A DNA stretch of 64,000 nt. It comes from Curtobacterium sp. MCLR17_032. Its GTDB lineage: Bacteria > Actinomycetota > Actinomycetes > Actinomycetales > Microbacteriaceae. Every line of letters begins with the position of its first letter. Position 1 is the first letter of the stretch. The notes beneath the pieces are model-generated. The model saw nothing but the letters and a program-made list of their open reading frames with translations, did not search any database and was not told the origin of the DNA. Position numbers and translations under genes: made by a program. Of this stretch, positions 42,233 through 51,000 are shown in pieces. The stretch lies in contig NZ_CP126268.1 in assembly GCF_003234795.2 (NCBI RefSeq), positions 3,646,210-3,710,209 of the forward strand, written 5' to 3'.

Positions 42233-43672
42233 TCAGAACCCGTGCGTGAGGGTCTTCGCCGCCTCGTTGTACCCAGGGAGACGCTGCTGGTCGGTGCCGA
42301 AGCCGGTCGGCTTGAGGCCCTGGCCGTACACGATCGTGTTGCCCCAGCTCGCGATCACCCGGCCGCCGGAGGCCCACTTGTGCCAGGCCGGCGTCGTCGC
42401 GATCTCGACGCCGTACTTCGACCACATCTCCTTCTGCATGGCCGCCATCTCGTGGTGACGGTCGACGCTGAACAGCCGCTCGGCACGCCAGTCGCCGCGC
42501 TTGAACACGTCGGCGATCTTCACCTTGTCCTCGGCCCAGAGCGTCTTGTTCGGGTGCCACCAGTTCGGCTTCTCGCGGAACTTGCCGATGCTGGTCAGGC
42601 TCTTCGCGTTGCCCAGCGCCTTCTGGGTCTCCGCGATCTCCTTCTGCACCGCACGCAGCGACGCGAGCCGCTCGGGGAAGCCCTTCGCGCCGTACCGCGG
42701 GTTGAACGCCCGCTCGAGTGCCGCCGACCGGGCCGTGCCGAGCTTCTCGAGCGAGGCGGTCGCGTTCTTCTGGAAGCCCACCGAGCTCTTCGCGATGCCC
42801 GCGGTCTTCATCGTCGACACGGCCTTCGTCAGCGCACCACCGGCACCGACGAGCACGAGTCCGACGGCCGAGGTGATGACGTCCAGCCACGAGCCCTCAC
42901 CCATGCCGGCCAGGGTGATGTTCGCCACCAGGACCACGGACGCTGCCACCGCCGCCATGAACGTGAACATGCCGACGCCCGGGATGAGGATCGCCAGGGC
43001 AGCCAGCGCGATGCCGATGTAGGTGAAGATCTTGACCAGGATCTTCAGCAGCTTCGAGAAGAACGCCTTGATCTTGTCGCCGAGGGTGTCGTGCAGCCCG
43101 TCGTCCCAGGCCGCGCGGATCGTCGTCGCAGCGGCCTTGCCGGCACCGTTCAGCGCGTCGACCGAGCGACGCAGGCGAGCGGTCGCGGCGTCGGCGTCGG
43201 CCTTCGCACCCTCCACCGCCCGGTGCTTCGCGTCGATCTGTCCCTGCTCGTCGCTCGTGATCGCCGGTGCGTCCGAGGCCCGGTTCTGCGACGGGTCGGG
43301 CATCGAGCCCGCCCGGCTGCCGGACGCCTGGGCGTTCTCGGCGTCCTGCAGCGCGGCGGCGGACTCGGCGAGCCCCCGCTCGAGTTCCGGCAGGTACCCC
43401 TTCAGCGCGTCCCGGATCGCGTCGTAGCGTCCGGAGAGCTTCGTGAGGGAACCGGCCACCTCGCCGCTCTTCTTGCGGACCGCGTCGGCCGTCGCGCCCT
43501 TGAACTGGCTGTCGTCGCCGTCGCCGATGCTCTTGAGGACCGCGGCCTCGGAGGTGATCTCCTGCGCCATGGTCGAGTAGTAGGTCACGAGCTCCTGCAC
43601 GACGGAGACGTCGGCCACCATCGGGTCCGACGCCTCGCCGACGAGGGCCCAGTTGCCGCCACGGGCGGGCAT
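42233..43672 (-). CDS. Large T7SS substrate-like protein B (479 residues)
   Basis: A 479-residue paralogue of the protein at 39587. The N-terminal helices (LVTYYSTMAQEIT, GATADAVRKKSGEVA) and hydrophobic pair (FFSKLLKILVKIFTYIGIAL and following) match closely; from about residue 240 the sequences diverge. The C-terminal domain has KPNWWHPNK, DRHHEMAAMQKEMW, PAWHKWASGG and ends near GFGTDQQRLPGY. The short shared motifs (PNWW, DQQR, WHxW) suggest two versions of one fold. The DRHHE cluster could bind metal. No immunity gene is visible next to it. Confidence 0.75.
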   Translation of the reverse strand: MPARGGNWALVGEASDPMVADVSVVQELVTYYSTMAQEITSEAAVLKSIGDGDDSQFKGATADAVRKKSGEVAGSLTKLSGRYDAIRDALKGYLPELERGLAESAAALQDAENAQASGSRAGSMPDPSQNRASDAPAITSDEQGQIDAKHRAVEGAKADADAATARLRRSVDALNGAGKAAATTIRAAWDDGLHDTLGDKIKAFFSKLLKILVKIFTYIGIALAALAILIPGVGMFTFMAAVAASVVLVANITLAGMGEGSWLDVITSAVGLVLVGAGGALTKAVSTMKTAGIAKSSVGFQKNATASLEKLGTARSAALERAFNPRYGAKGFPERLASLRAVQKEIAETQKALGNAKSLTSIGKFREKPNWWHPNKTLWAEDKVKIADVFKRGDWRAERLFSVDRHHEMAAMQKEMWSKYGVEIATTPAWHKWASGGRVIASWGNTIVYGQGLKPTGFGTDQQRLPGYNEAAKTLTHGF

Positions 43673-43983
43673 CAGGCGCCCCCGCCGTCGGTCGGCTGCG
43701 ACTCGGTCGTCAGCTTCTCGGTCAGGTCGTGCTCGAGGTCCGTGAAGTTCTCGGTCGCCTTCTGCATCTTCTCGTGCAGGTCCTTGACGGCGCCCTTCAT
43801 CTTGTTGCGGTGGATCTTCCAGTCGCCGGAGAAGTCGTGCATCGCCTTCTGCACGTCGTGCTGGCCGTACACCTCGGTCAGGGCGCGGTCGTCCGACTTT
43901 TGGTGCTCGAGCTCGTCCGAGATGTGCTGCAACTTGGTGGTTGAGTCCTCGAGGACGGCTCTGGTGATGATGAGGTCTGCCAT
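43672..43983 (-). CDS. Small helical T7SS partner protein, copy B
   Basis: A 103-residue protein nearly identical to copy A: the same ADLIIT start, FSGDWKIHRNKMKG core and PTDGG end, with one added Gly. Its stop overlaps the start of substrate B (TGATG), so partner and substrate are made together. Confidence 0.72.
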   Translation of the reverse strand: MADLIITRAVLEDSTTKLQHISDELEHQKSDDRALTEVYGQHDVQKAMHDFSGDWKIHRNKMKGAVKDLHEKMQKATENFTDLEHDLTEKLTTESQPTDGGGA

Positions 43984-44020
43984 GGGTGCTCCCGATCGAT
44001 GCCCGTGCCGGTGGAGGTGG

Positions 44021-44050
44021 ACCGGGCGGCCCGTCGTCGGGCCGCCCGGT
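44021..44050 (-). terminator. Hairpin between WXG100 and partner genes, module B
   Basis: ACCGGGCGGCCCG (44021-44033) and CGGGCCGCCCGGT (44038-44050) make a perfect 13-bp stem with loop TCGT, 8 bp after the WXG100 stop and without a U run. It is at the same place as the module A hairpin although the bases differ, so the structure rather than the sequence is kept. Confidence 0.7.
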
Positions 44051-44058
44051 GTCCCGCG

Positions 44059-44352
44059 CTACTTGATGGCGTTGGCGAGCTCGGTGTCGGTCTGCTGCAG
44101 TGCCTCGGCGGCCTTGTTCAGGTACATCGACATGCCCTCGAGACCCTCGATGGTCTTCGTGGCACCGTCGTTGAACTCCTGGTACGAGTTGCCGAACGCG
44201 ACGGAGGACTGGTCCGTGACGTAGCCGCCCGAGATGAGCGAGTCGACGAGCGACTTCAGCTCACGGAGCTTCGAGGTGATGTCCTGCTCGCCGTTGACCA
44301 GGCGGGTCGCGGCATCCTGCATCTCGCCGTAGGTGACGTTCAAGTTGGGCAT
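44059..44352 (-). CDS. WXG100-family protein (EsxA/B-like), copy B
   Basis: A 97-residue protein that differs from copy A only at two positions (T to M, S to T in the C-terminal helix). The start ATG 44352 has AGGAGCATC upstream; the frame opens further back but the alignment with copy A fixes this start. First gene of the three-gene module B. Confidence 0.88.
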   Translation of the reverse strand: MPNLNVTYGEMQDAATRLVNGEQDITSKLRELKSLVDSLISGGYVTDQSSVAFGNSYQEFNDGATKTIEGLEGMSMYLNKAAEALQQTDTELANAIK

Positions 44353-44512
44353 GTGATGCTCCTGATCTCGATTTTCGTTCACCCCCGGTACTGGAGGCCT
44401 CGACGAACGTACCGAGCGGTCGACCCCCGGACGAGGGCCTTCAACTCCTGTTCACCGAGCGTTCGTCAGGAATGCGTTCCGTGACCCGCACCACGCGCCG
44501 GGGAACGCAGAA

Positions 44513-44543
44513 GGGCGGGCCTCCCACTGGGGGAGACCCGCCC
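44513..44543 (-). terminator. rplI: Terminator after rplI
   Basis: GGGCGGG-c-CTCCC (44513-44525) pairs with GGGAG-a-CCCGCCC (44531-44543), with one C/A mismatch and loop ACTGG, 37 bp after the leftward rplI stop. It isolates the ribosomal operon from the secretion module. Confidence 0.82.
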
Positions 44544-44580
44544 TTCCGGCGGTGCTGGTGCTGCCGGAGCAGCGACCGGA

Positions 44581-45033
44581 CTACTTCGCGGCGACGACCT
44601 TCAGCGAGATGGTCGCGACGATGTCCTCGCGCAGACGCACGGTGGCCTCGTGGTCACCGACGGTCTTGATGGTGGCGGGGACCTCGACCTTGCGCTTGTC
44701 GAGCGAGCCGACGCCCTGCGCCTGGACGGCGTCAGCGACGTCACCCGGGCGGACGGAGCCGAAGAGACGACCGTCCTTGCCGGCCTTGACCGACAGCTGG
44801 ATGGTGGCGTTCTCGAGCTTCATCTTGAGGTCCTGTGCCTCTTCGATGGTGGCGAGCTCGCGTGCGGCGCGAGCTGCACGGATCGACTCGATCTGCTTCT
44901 CGCCGCCCTTCGACCACGACACGGCGAAGCCCTGCGGGATCAGGTAGTTGCGGGCGTAGCCGTTCTTGACGTCGACGACGTCACCGGCGGAACCGAGGCC
45001 AGAGACCTCGTGGGTGAGGATGAGCTTCGACAT
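44581..45033 (-). CDS. rplI: 50S ribosomal protein L9
   Basis: A 150-residue L9 with the N-terminal fold ([28 protein letters not shown], split here only for reading), the long central helix and the C-terminal RNA-binding domain. L9 binds 23S rRNA and limits frame slippage. It is the last gene of rpsF-ssb-rpsR-rplI and lies 14 bp after rpsR. Confidence 0.97.
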   Translation of the reverse strand: MSKLILTHEVSGLGSAGDVVDVKNGYARNYLIPQGFAVSWSKGGEKQIESIRAARAARELATIEEAQDLKMKLENATIQLSVKAGKDGRLFGSVRPGDVADAVQAQGVGSLDKRKVEVPATIKTVGDHEATVRLREDIVATISLKVVAAK

Positions 45034-45047
45034 TCGTCGACCTCCGA

Positions 45048-45305
45048 TCAGCGGCCGGAGCCGGCGTAGGGGAGGAGCGCCATCTCACGGGCGTTCTTCA
45101 CGGCACGGGCGATGAGGCGCTGCTCCTGGACGGAGACGCCGGTGATGCGACGGGCGCGGATCTTGCCACGCTCCGAGATGAACTTGCGAAGGGTCGCAAC
45201 GTCCTTGTAGTCGATGACGCCGACCTTGATCGCCTTCGCGGGAGCGGCGTTCTTGCCGCCCTTACCGCGAGGCTTCCGGCGGTCGCCGGTGCTCTTTCCA
45301 GCCAT
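45048..45305 (-). CDS. rpsR: 30S ribosomal protein S18
   Basis: An 85-residue S18 with the [18 protein letters not shown] and [19 protein letters not shown] blocks. It binds 16S rRNA next to S6. No zinc-binding CxxC is present, so this is the zinc-free (C-) kind or the usual long actinobacterial form. Confidence 0.96.
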   Translation of the reverse strand: MAGKSTGDRRKPRGKGGKNAAPAKAIKVGVIDYKDVATLRKFISERGKIRARRITGVSVQEQRLIARAVKNAREMALLPYAGSGR

Positions 45306-45352
45306 TGTGTGTCCTTAGAGAAGAAGAAGTTGTGTCGTCAGACCGCTGAGGA

Positions 45353-45943
45353 TCAGAACGGGGTCTCGTCGTCGTAGGTGCCGCCGGGGGTGGACCACAC
45401 GTCGTTCGACTGTGCGTTCCCGCCACCCTGCTGACCACCCTGCGGCGACCACGGGGCGTCGGACTGACCGCCACCGTTGCCACCGGACGCGCCACCGTTG
45501 TAGCCGCCGTTGCCACCGCCGGAGGAGTTGCCCCCACCGACCTGGCCACGGCCACCACCGGCGCCACCACCACTGCCACCCGGTGCACGGGTGATCTGGG
45601 CGGTCGCGTACCGCAGCGAGGGGCCGATCTCGTCGACCTCGAGCTCGATGCTCGTCCGCTGCTGACCCTCACGGTCCTGGTAGGAACGCTGACGGAGACG
45701 ACCCTGCGCGATGACGCGCGAGCCCTTCGTCAGCGACCCCGCCACGTGCTCGGCGAACTCGCGCCACACACTCGCACGGAGGAACAGCGCGTCGCCGTCC
45801 TTCCACTCGTTCGCCTGACGGTCGAACGTGCGAGGAGTCGACGCGATGGTGAAGTTCGCCACGGCGAGCCCGTTCTGCGTGTACCGCAGCTCCGGGTCCG
45901 CGGTGAGGTTGCCCACCACCGTGATGACGGTTTCGCCGGCCAC
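45353..45943 (-). CDS. ssb: Single-stranded DNA-binding protein
   Basis: A 196-residue SSB: OB-fold (1-115, starting [18 protein letters not shown]), a long Gly-rich disordered linker (about 118-175), and an acidic tip ending DDETPF, which binds partner repair proteins. GTG 45943 starts 3 bp after the rpsF stop. The essential primary SSB by context. Confidence 0.96.
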   Translation of the reverse strand: MAGETVITVVGNLTADPELRYTQNGLAVANFTIASTPRTFDRQANEWKDGDALFLRASVWREFAEHVAGSLTKGSRVIAQGRLRQRSYQDREGQQRTSIELEVDEIGPSLRYATAQITRAPGGSGGGAGGGRGQVGGGNSSGGGNGGYNGGASGGNGGGQSDAPWSPQGGQQGGGNAQSNDVWSTPGGTYDDETPF

Positions 45944-45946
45944 GGG

Positions 45947-46336
45947 CTACTCGGCGCTCGCGGTCGTGGCGGCCGAGGCCGACGCGTTGGCGGCCTTGCG
46001 GGCGGCACGGGCTTCGTCGCGCTGCTTCTGCGCGGCGACCTGGGCCATGCCCTCTTCGGCGCGGAGGACCTTGGTGCGCAGGACGGCCTCGGAGAGACCG
46101 AGCTGGCGGTCCAGCTCCTTGGCGGAGTCGGCGGACGACGTGAAGTTCACGACGGCGTAGATGCCCTCGGTCTTCTTCGCGATCTCGTAAGCGAGCCGGC
46201 GACGGCCCCAGACGTCCACGTTGTCGACGGTGCCACCGTCGTTGCGGATGACCGCGAGGAACTTGTCCAGGCTGGGAGCGACGGTGCGCTCATCGATCTC
46301 GGGGTCGAGGATCGCCATCAGTTCGTACTGGTGCAT
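45947..46336 (-). CDS. rpsF: 30S ribosomal protein S6
   Basis: A 129-residue S6 ([20 protein letters not shown], then [20 protein letters not shown]) with a longer Ala-rich tail. ATG 46336 has GAGGAGGTGGG upstream. First gene of the operon with ssb, rpsR and rplI. Confidence 0.96.
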   Translation of the reverse strand: MHQYELMAILDPEIDERTVAPSLDKFLAVIRNDGGTVDNVDVWGRRRLAYEIAKKTEGIYAVVNFTSSADSAKELDRQLGLSEAVLRTKVLRAEEGMAQVAAQKQRDEARAARKAANASASAATTASAE

Positions 46337-46481
46337 GCGGAACCCACCTCCTCTGGTCTCAGCGGCCCCGGGCAGTTCCCGGGACAGGAGGGTTGATGCA
46401 TGTGCCCCGGCACGCAGAAGGCGCGCGAGACAACCTGCCCATCGTAGCGGACGGCCTGGAGGCGCGCCACCGTCGAGCGGA

Positions 46482-47915
46482 TCAGCCCTCGTCGCGGGAC
46501 GCCCACCAGGCGCGGAGGCGCGCTTCGGCGTCCTCGGGCCCGAGCGGGCCCTCGTCCATCCGCGCCTCGAGCAGGAAGCGGTACGCGTCGCCGACGGCGC
46601 GCCCCGGCGGGATGTCGAGGATCCGCATGATGTCGTCCCCGGAGAGGTCGGGACGCATGGAGTCGAGTTCCTCCTGCTCCGCGAGGACGGCGATCCGGGC
46701 CTCCAGGTCGTCGTACGCGAACCCGAGCCGGTCCGCCTTCCGACGGTTCCTGGTGGTGACGTCCGAGCGGGTGAGCTCGTGCAGCCGCTCGAGCTGGTCG
46801 CCGGCGTCACGGACGTAGCGGCGGACGGCCGCGTCGGTCCAGGCGCCCTCGGTGTATCCGAAGAACCGCAGGTGCAGCTCGATCAGCCGCGAGACCGAGG
46901 CGATCGTGTCGTTGTCGAAGCGCAGCGCCCGCAGCCGCTTCTTCGCCAGCTTCGAGCCGACCAGGTCGTGGTGGTGGAAGCTGACGGCACCGCCCGGCTC
47001 GAGCTTCCGGGTCGCCGGCTTGCCGATGTCGTGCAGCAGTGCGGCCAGGCGCAGGACGGTGTCGGGTGCCTCGCCCGGGTGCCGCTCGGCCTCGTACCCG
47101 ATCGCCTGCGTCAGGACGGTGAGCGAGTGCTCGTACACGTCCTTGTGGTGGTGGTGCTCGTCGATCTCGAGCTTCATCGCGGGGAGCTCGGGCAGGACCA
47201 GCTCGGCGATGCCGGAGTCGACCAGCAGCCGGATGCCCTCGACCGGGTCGTTCGTGTTCAACAGCTTCACGAGCTCGTCCCGAACGCGCTCGGCGGAGAT
47301 GTTCTCGATCGAGTCGGCGAGGTCCGTCATCGCGTCACGGACGTCGTCGGACACGGTGAAGCCGAGCTGGGCCGTGAACCGGGCGGCGCGCATCATCCGG
47401 AGCGGGTCGTCGCGGAAGGACACCCGGGCCGCCTGCGGGGTCGCCAGGCGCTGCGCGAGCAGGTCCTCGACACCGCCGTGCACGTCGACGAGTTCACGCT
47501 GGGGGAGTCGGAGCGCCATCGCGTTGACGGTGAAGTCGCGGCGGAGCAGGTCGGCCTCGATGGTGTCGCCGAACGTGACCTCGGGCTTGCGGGTCTCGCC
47601 GTCGTAGACGTCACTGCGGTAGGTGGTGATCTCGACCTGCTCGCCGCGGACCATGGCGGCGATGGTGCCGAACTGGCGCCCGACGTCCCAGGTGTTGCTG
47701 GCGAGGGGCTCGACGATCGCCAGGACGGCGTCCGGGCGGGCGTCCGTCGTGAAGTCGAGGTCGGTCACCGGACGGCCGAGGAAGGCGTCGCGGACGGGCC
47801 CGCCGACGAGGGCGAGCTCGTGACCGGCAGCGGCGAACGCCCGTGCGAGGACGTCGACGGTGTCGGTGGCGGCGAGTGCGTCGAGTCGCTCGACGGCCTG
47901 GGCTACGGACTGCAT
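46482..47915 (-). CDS. CCA-adding tRNA nucleotidyltransferase
   Basis: A 477-residue enzyme that adds or repairs the 3' CCA of tRNA. It has the nucleotidyltransferase head ([20 protein letters not shown] with the GGxVRD and DxD motifs), the [10 protein letters not shown] and RFTAQLGF blocks, and a C-terminal HD domain ([11 protein letters not shown]). ATG 47915 is chosen; other starts lie a few codons upstream. It is divergent from the DUF6049-MurJ gene, the order usual in Microbacteriaceae. Confidence 0.92.
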   Translation of the reverse strand: MQSVAQAVERLDALAATDTVDVLARAFAAAGHELALVGGPVRDAFLGRPVTDLDFTTDARPDAVLAIVEPLASNTWDVGRQFGTIAAMVRGEQVEITTYRSDVYDGETRKPEVTFGDTIEADLLRRDFTVNAMALRLPQRELVDVHGGVEDLLAQRLATPQAARVSFRDDPLRMMRAARFTAQLGFTVSDDVRDAMTDLADSIENISAERVRDELVKLLNTNDPVEGIRLLVDSGIAELVLPELPAMKLEIDEHHHHKDVYEHSLTVLTQAIGYEAERHPGEAPDTVLRLAALLHDIGKPATRKLEPGGAVSFHHHDLVGSKLAKKRLRALRFDNDTIASVSRLIELHLRFFGYTEGAWTDAAVRRYVRDAGDQLERLHELTRSDVTTRNRRKADRLGFAYDDLEARIAVLAEQEELDSMRPDLSGDDIMRILDIPPGRAVGDAYRFLLEARMDEGPLGPEDAEARLRAWWASRDEG

Positions 47916-48025
47916 GACGCCCACGATCATCCCAGATAGTGGGCCCGAGCACCTGCGCGCTCGCCTGCTGTCATGGTCGTGGCTCATACACTCGTCGTGG
48001 CCCGCCCCGACCAGGGCCCTCCCAC

Positions 48026-51000
48026 ATGCAGATTCTCCGTACCGTGCTCACCGCCGCCGCGTCCGCCCTGGTCGCCACCGGTCTGGTCATCGCGCCCGCC
48101 GCGGTGGACGTCGCCGACGCCGCCACCACCTCGAAGCCCGCGAGCCCGGCCGCGGCCCAGGCCGGCACCGCGTCGGTCCAGGTGACGCCGTCCGGAAGCG
48201 GGGTGATGAACCTCGGTGACGACCTCTCGCTGTCCGTCACGGTGACGAACGACACCGACTCGGCACTGCCCGCGGGCCGCGCGGACCTGGACATCATCCG
48301 GCCGGTCGTGGGCACACGCGACATCCTCACCGACTGGATCAACGACACCTCCCCGGACGGTTGGCCCGGCGATCCGATGGACCGGGTGACGATCCCGGAG
48401 GTCCCGGCGCACCGATCCGTCACGGTCGACTCGATCTCGGTGCCGTTCGCCGACGTCCGTCTCGGCACGCTGAACCCCTTCGGTGCCCGACGCATCGCGG
48501 CCTCGTACTTCGCCGGCTCGACCCTCGCCGTCGGACGCTCCGCCTTCACGTGGAACCCCGGACCCGACCCCGCGCCGGTCGACGTCGCGGTGGCGATGCC
48601 CGTCACGGTGCCGGCGACCGACGACGGCCTGCTCAGCGCCAACACCCTGGCTGCCGACACCGCCGTCGACGGCACCCTCACCCAGCAGCTCGACGCGGCC
48701 GAGGGCCACAGCGTCGCCCTCGCCGTCGACCCACGCATCATCGCGTCCATCCGGATCCTCGGCGACGACGCCCCGAGCTCGGCGACCGCGTGGCTCGAGC
48801 GGCTGGAGGGCCTCCGGAACGAGAAGTTCCCGCTGTCCTACGCCGACGCCGACGTGACGGGGCTGCGCCAGGCCGGACTGTCGGGCATCGCGGCGCCGAT
48901 CTCCTTCGACCAGGCCATCGCCGCCGCCGTCGACGCCGACCGGTTCCCCGGGGCCACCCCGAGCCCGACCACCACGCCGGAGCCGACCGACCAGGCGACG
49001 GACCCGGCGCAGGACCCCACCGACGGCGCGGGGTCGACCACCCAGACCCCGGGCGACACCGCGACCGAGCCGACCGACACCGCCACCACGGACGCCGCCG
49101 ACGGCACCGGCAACGGCACCGGGAACACCGACGAGACCGACCCCGCCACGATCCCCACCTCGGCCTCGCTGGTGTCCTTCCCCTGGACCGTCGACACCGT
49201 CGCCTGGCCGGTCGAGGGCACCGTCTCCTCCGACGACCTCCCCGCCCTCCGCACCGCCGGCTACACCTCGACGATCCTGTCCAGCGGCAACACCTCGGCC
49301 GGCCAGGACACCACGGTCGCCGCGGCCGAGCAGGTCTCCTCCACGAAGGCCCTCGTCGCCGACCAGGGGATGTCCGACCTGCTGCGCCAGGCGGCCGACG
49401 CGAAGTCCGCACGTGCAACCGACCGCGCGATGGCAACCCTCCGCGCGACCCTCGCCACCGTCGCCGTCCAGGGCAGCGCCACCGGCCCGGTCCTGCTGAC
49501 CCTCGACCGGTCCTGGCCGACCGACTCCGCGCGCCTCGAGCAGGCGCTGGACGCCCTCGAGGACACCGCCTGGATCGCGCCCACGGACTTCTCCACCGTC
49601 GTCGACGCCAAGCCCGGATCGCTGACCCTGCAGAGCAAGGACGACGGCTCCGACCGGCTGACGGTCCTCCGCCGCCTGGTCCGCTCCGAGCAGGCCCTCG
49701 TCGGCTTCGCCAGCGCCGTCGCCGACCCGGTCGAGGTCACCGCCCCGGCCCGTCTGCGCACCCTCGCCGCGGCGTCGAACGCCTGGCGTGCGGACACCGA
49801 CGGGCTCACGACCGTCGTGGACGGCATCACCGCGGACGACCAGAAGACCATCGCAAGCGTCGGCATCGTGAACTCGAGTGACATCACCCTGCTCGGCGAC
49901 CGGTCCTCGCTGCCGATCTCGGTCCGGAACCGGTCCGACTGGCCGGTCACGGTGTTCCTGACCGTCACGCCGTCGAACTCGTTCCTGCGCATCGAACGGA
50001 ACGCGGTCGAGGTCACGATCCAACCCCGCTCCTCGACCCGCACCACGTTCCCGGTGCAGTCGGTCGCGAACGGCAAGGTCGCCCTGTCGATGGCGCTGAC
50101 GAGCTCGAGCGGCGCCCGCATCGCCACGCCCGCCACGGTCGAGATCAACGTGCAGGCGCAGTGGGAGACCGTCATCACGGCCCTCGCTGCGATCGCCGTC
50201 GTCGTCGTCTTCGGCCTGGGGATCCTCCGCAACGTCCGCCGCCGTCTGCGTCGCCGCAACGGCGAACCGGAGTCGGAGGAGGACGACGACCCCAACCGTC
50301 CCCTCGAGGTCCAGCCCCCCGGGCCCGGTGAGCCCCCGGTGGACGCTGACGCCACACCGTCGGCCGACCCCTCCCGGTCTGCCGACGTCTCCCGGGCTGC
50401 CGACCTCTCCCGGTCTGGAGGCCCGACCACCGTCCCCGGGCCCGCCACCGCGATCGCCGCGGCCAGCTCCGGCACCGACACCGTCGGTGGGGACGGCGAC
50501 CGTCTCGAGGACGCGATCGCGCGTGCCGGGGTCGAGTCGAGCCTCCCGTCCGACCACCGCCCCGAGGAGCCGACCATCAGCACCACCCAGCCCAGCGCCG
50601 AGGTCGACGCCGAGCAGGGCGAGGGGCGTGGCCTCGGCCGGGCCAGCGCGATGCTCGCGGCGGGGACGATGATCTCGCGCCTGCTCGGGTTCGCGAAGAC
50701 GTTCGTGCTCGCCTACGCGATCGGCAACTCGGGGTCCCGCGCGGCGAACGCCTTCTCGGTCTCCAACCAGCTGCCGAACAACATCTACGCCCTGATCGCC
50801 GGTGGCCTGCTCTCCGCCGTGCTGATCCCACAGATCGTGCGTGCGATGAAGCAGCACAACGACGGCGGCACGGCGTACGTGAACAAGATCGTGACGCTCG
50901 CTGGCTCCGTGTTCATCGTGATCACGATCGCGGCGACACTCCTCGCACCGTTCCTGGTGAACGCCTACAGCCAGGGCGCCGGGGACAGTGGCAAGGGCTT

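Noticed and set aside
48543..48558. parS-like TTCACGTGGAAC in the DUF6049 region
   Set aside because: The outer bases do not match, it is inside a codon-driven sequence, and it is far from the parS group.
47984..50857. Long minus-strand open frame opposite the DUF6049-MurJ gene
   Set aside because: Gly/Val/Arg/Asp-rich with no fold; the sense frame has signal peptide, helices and MurJ.
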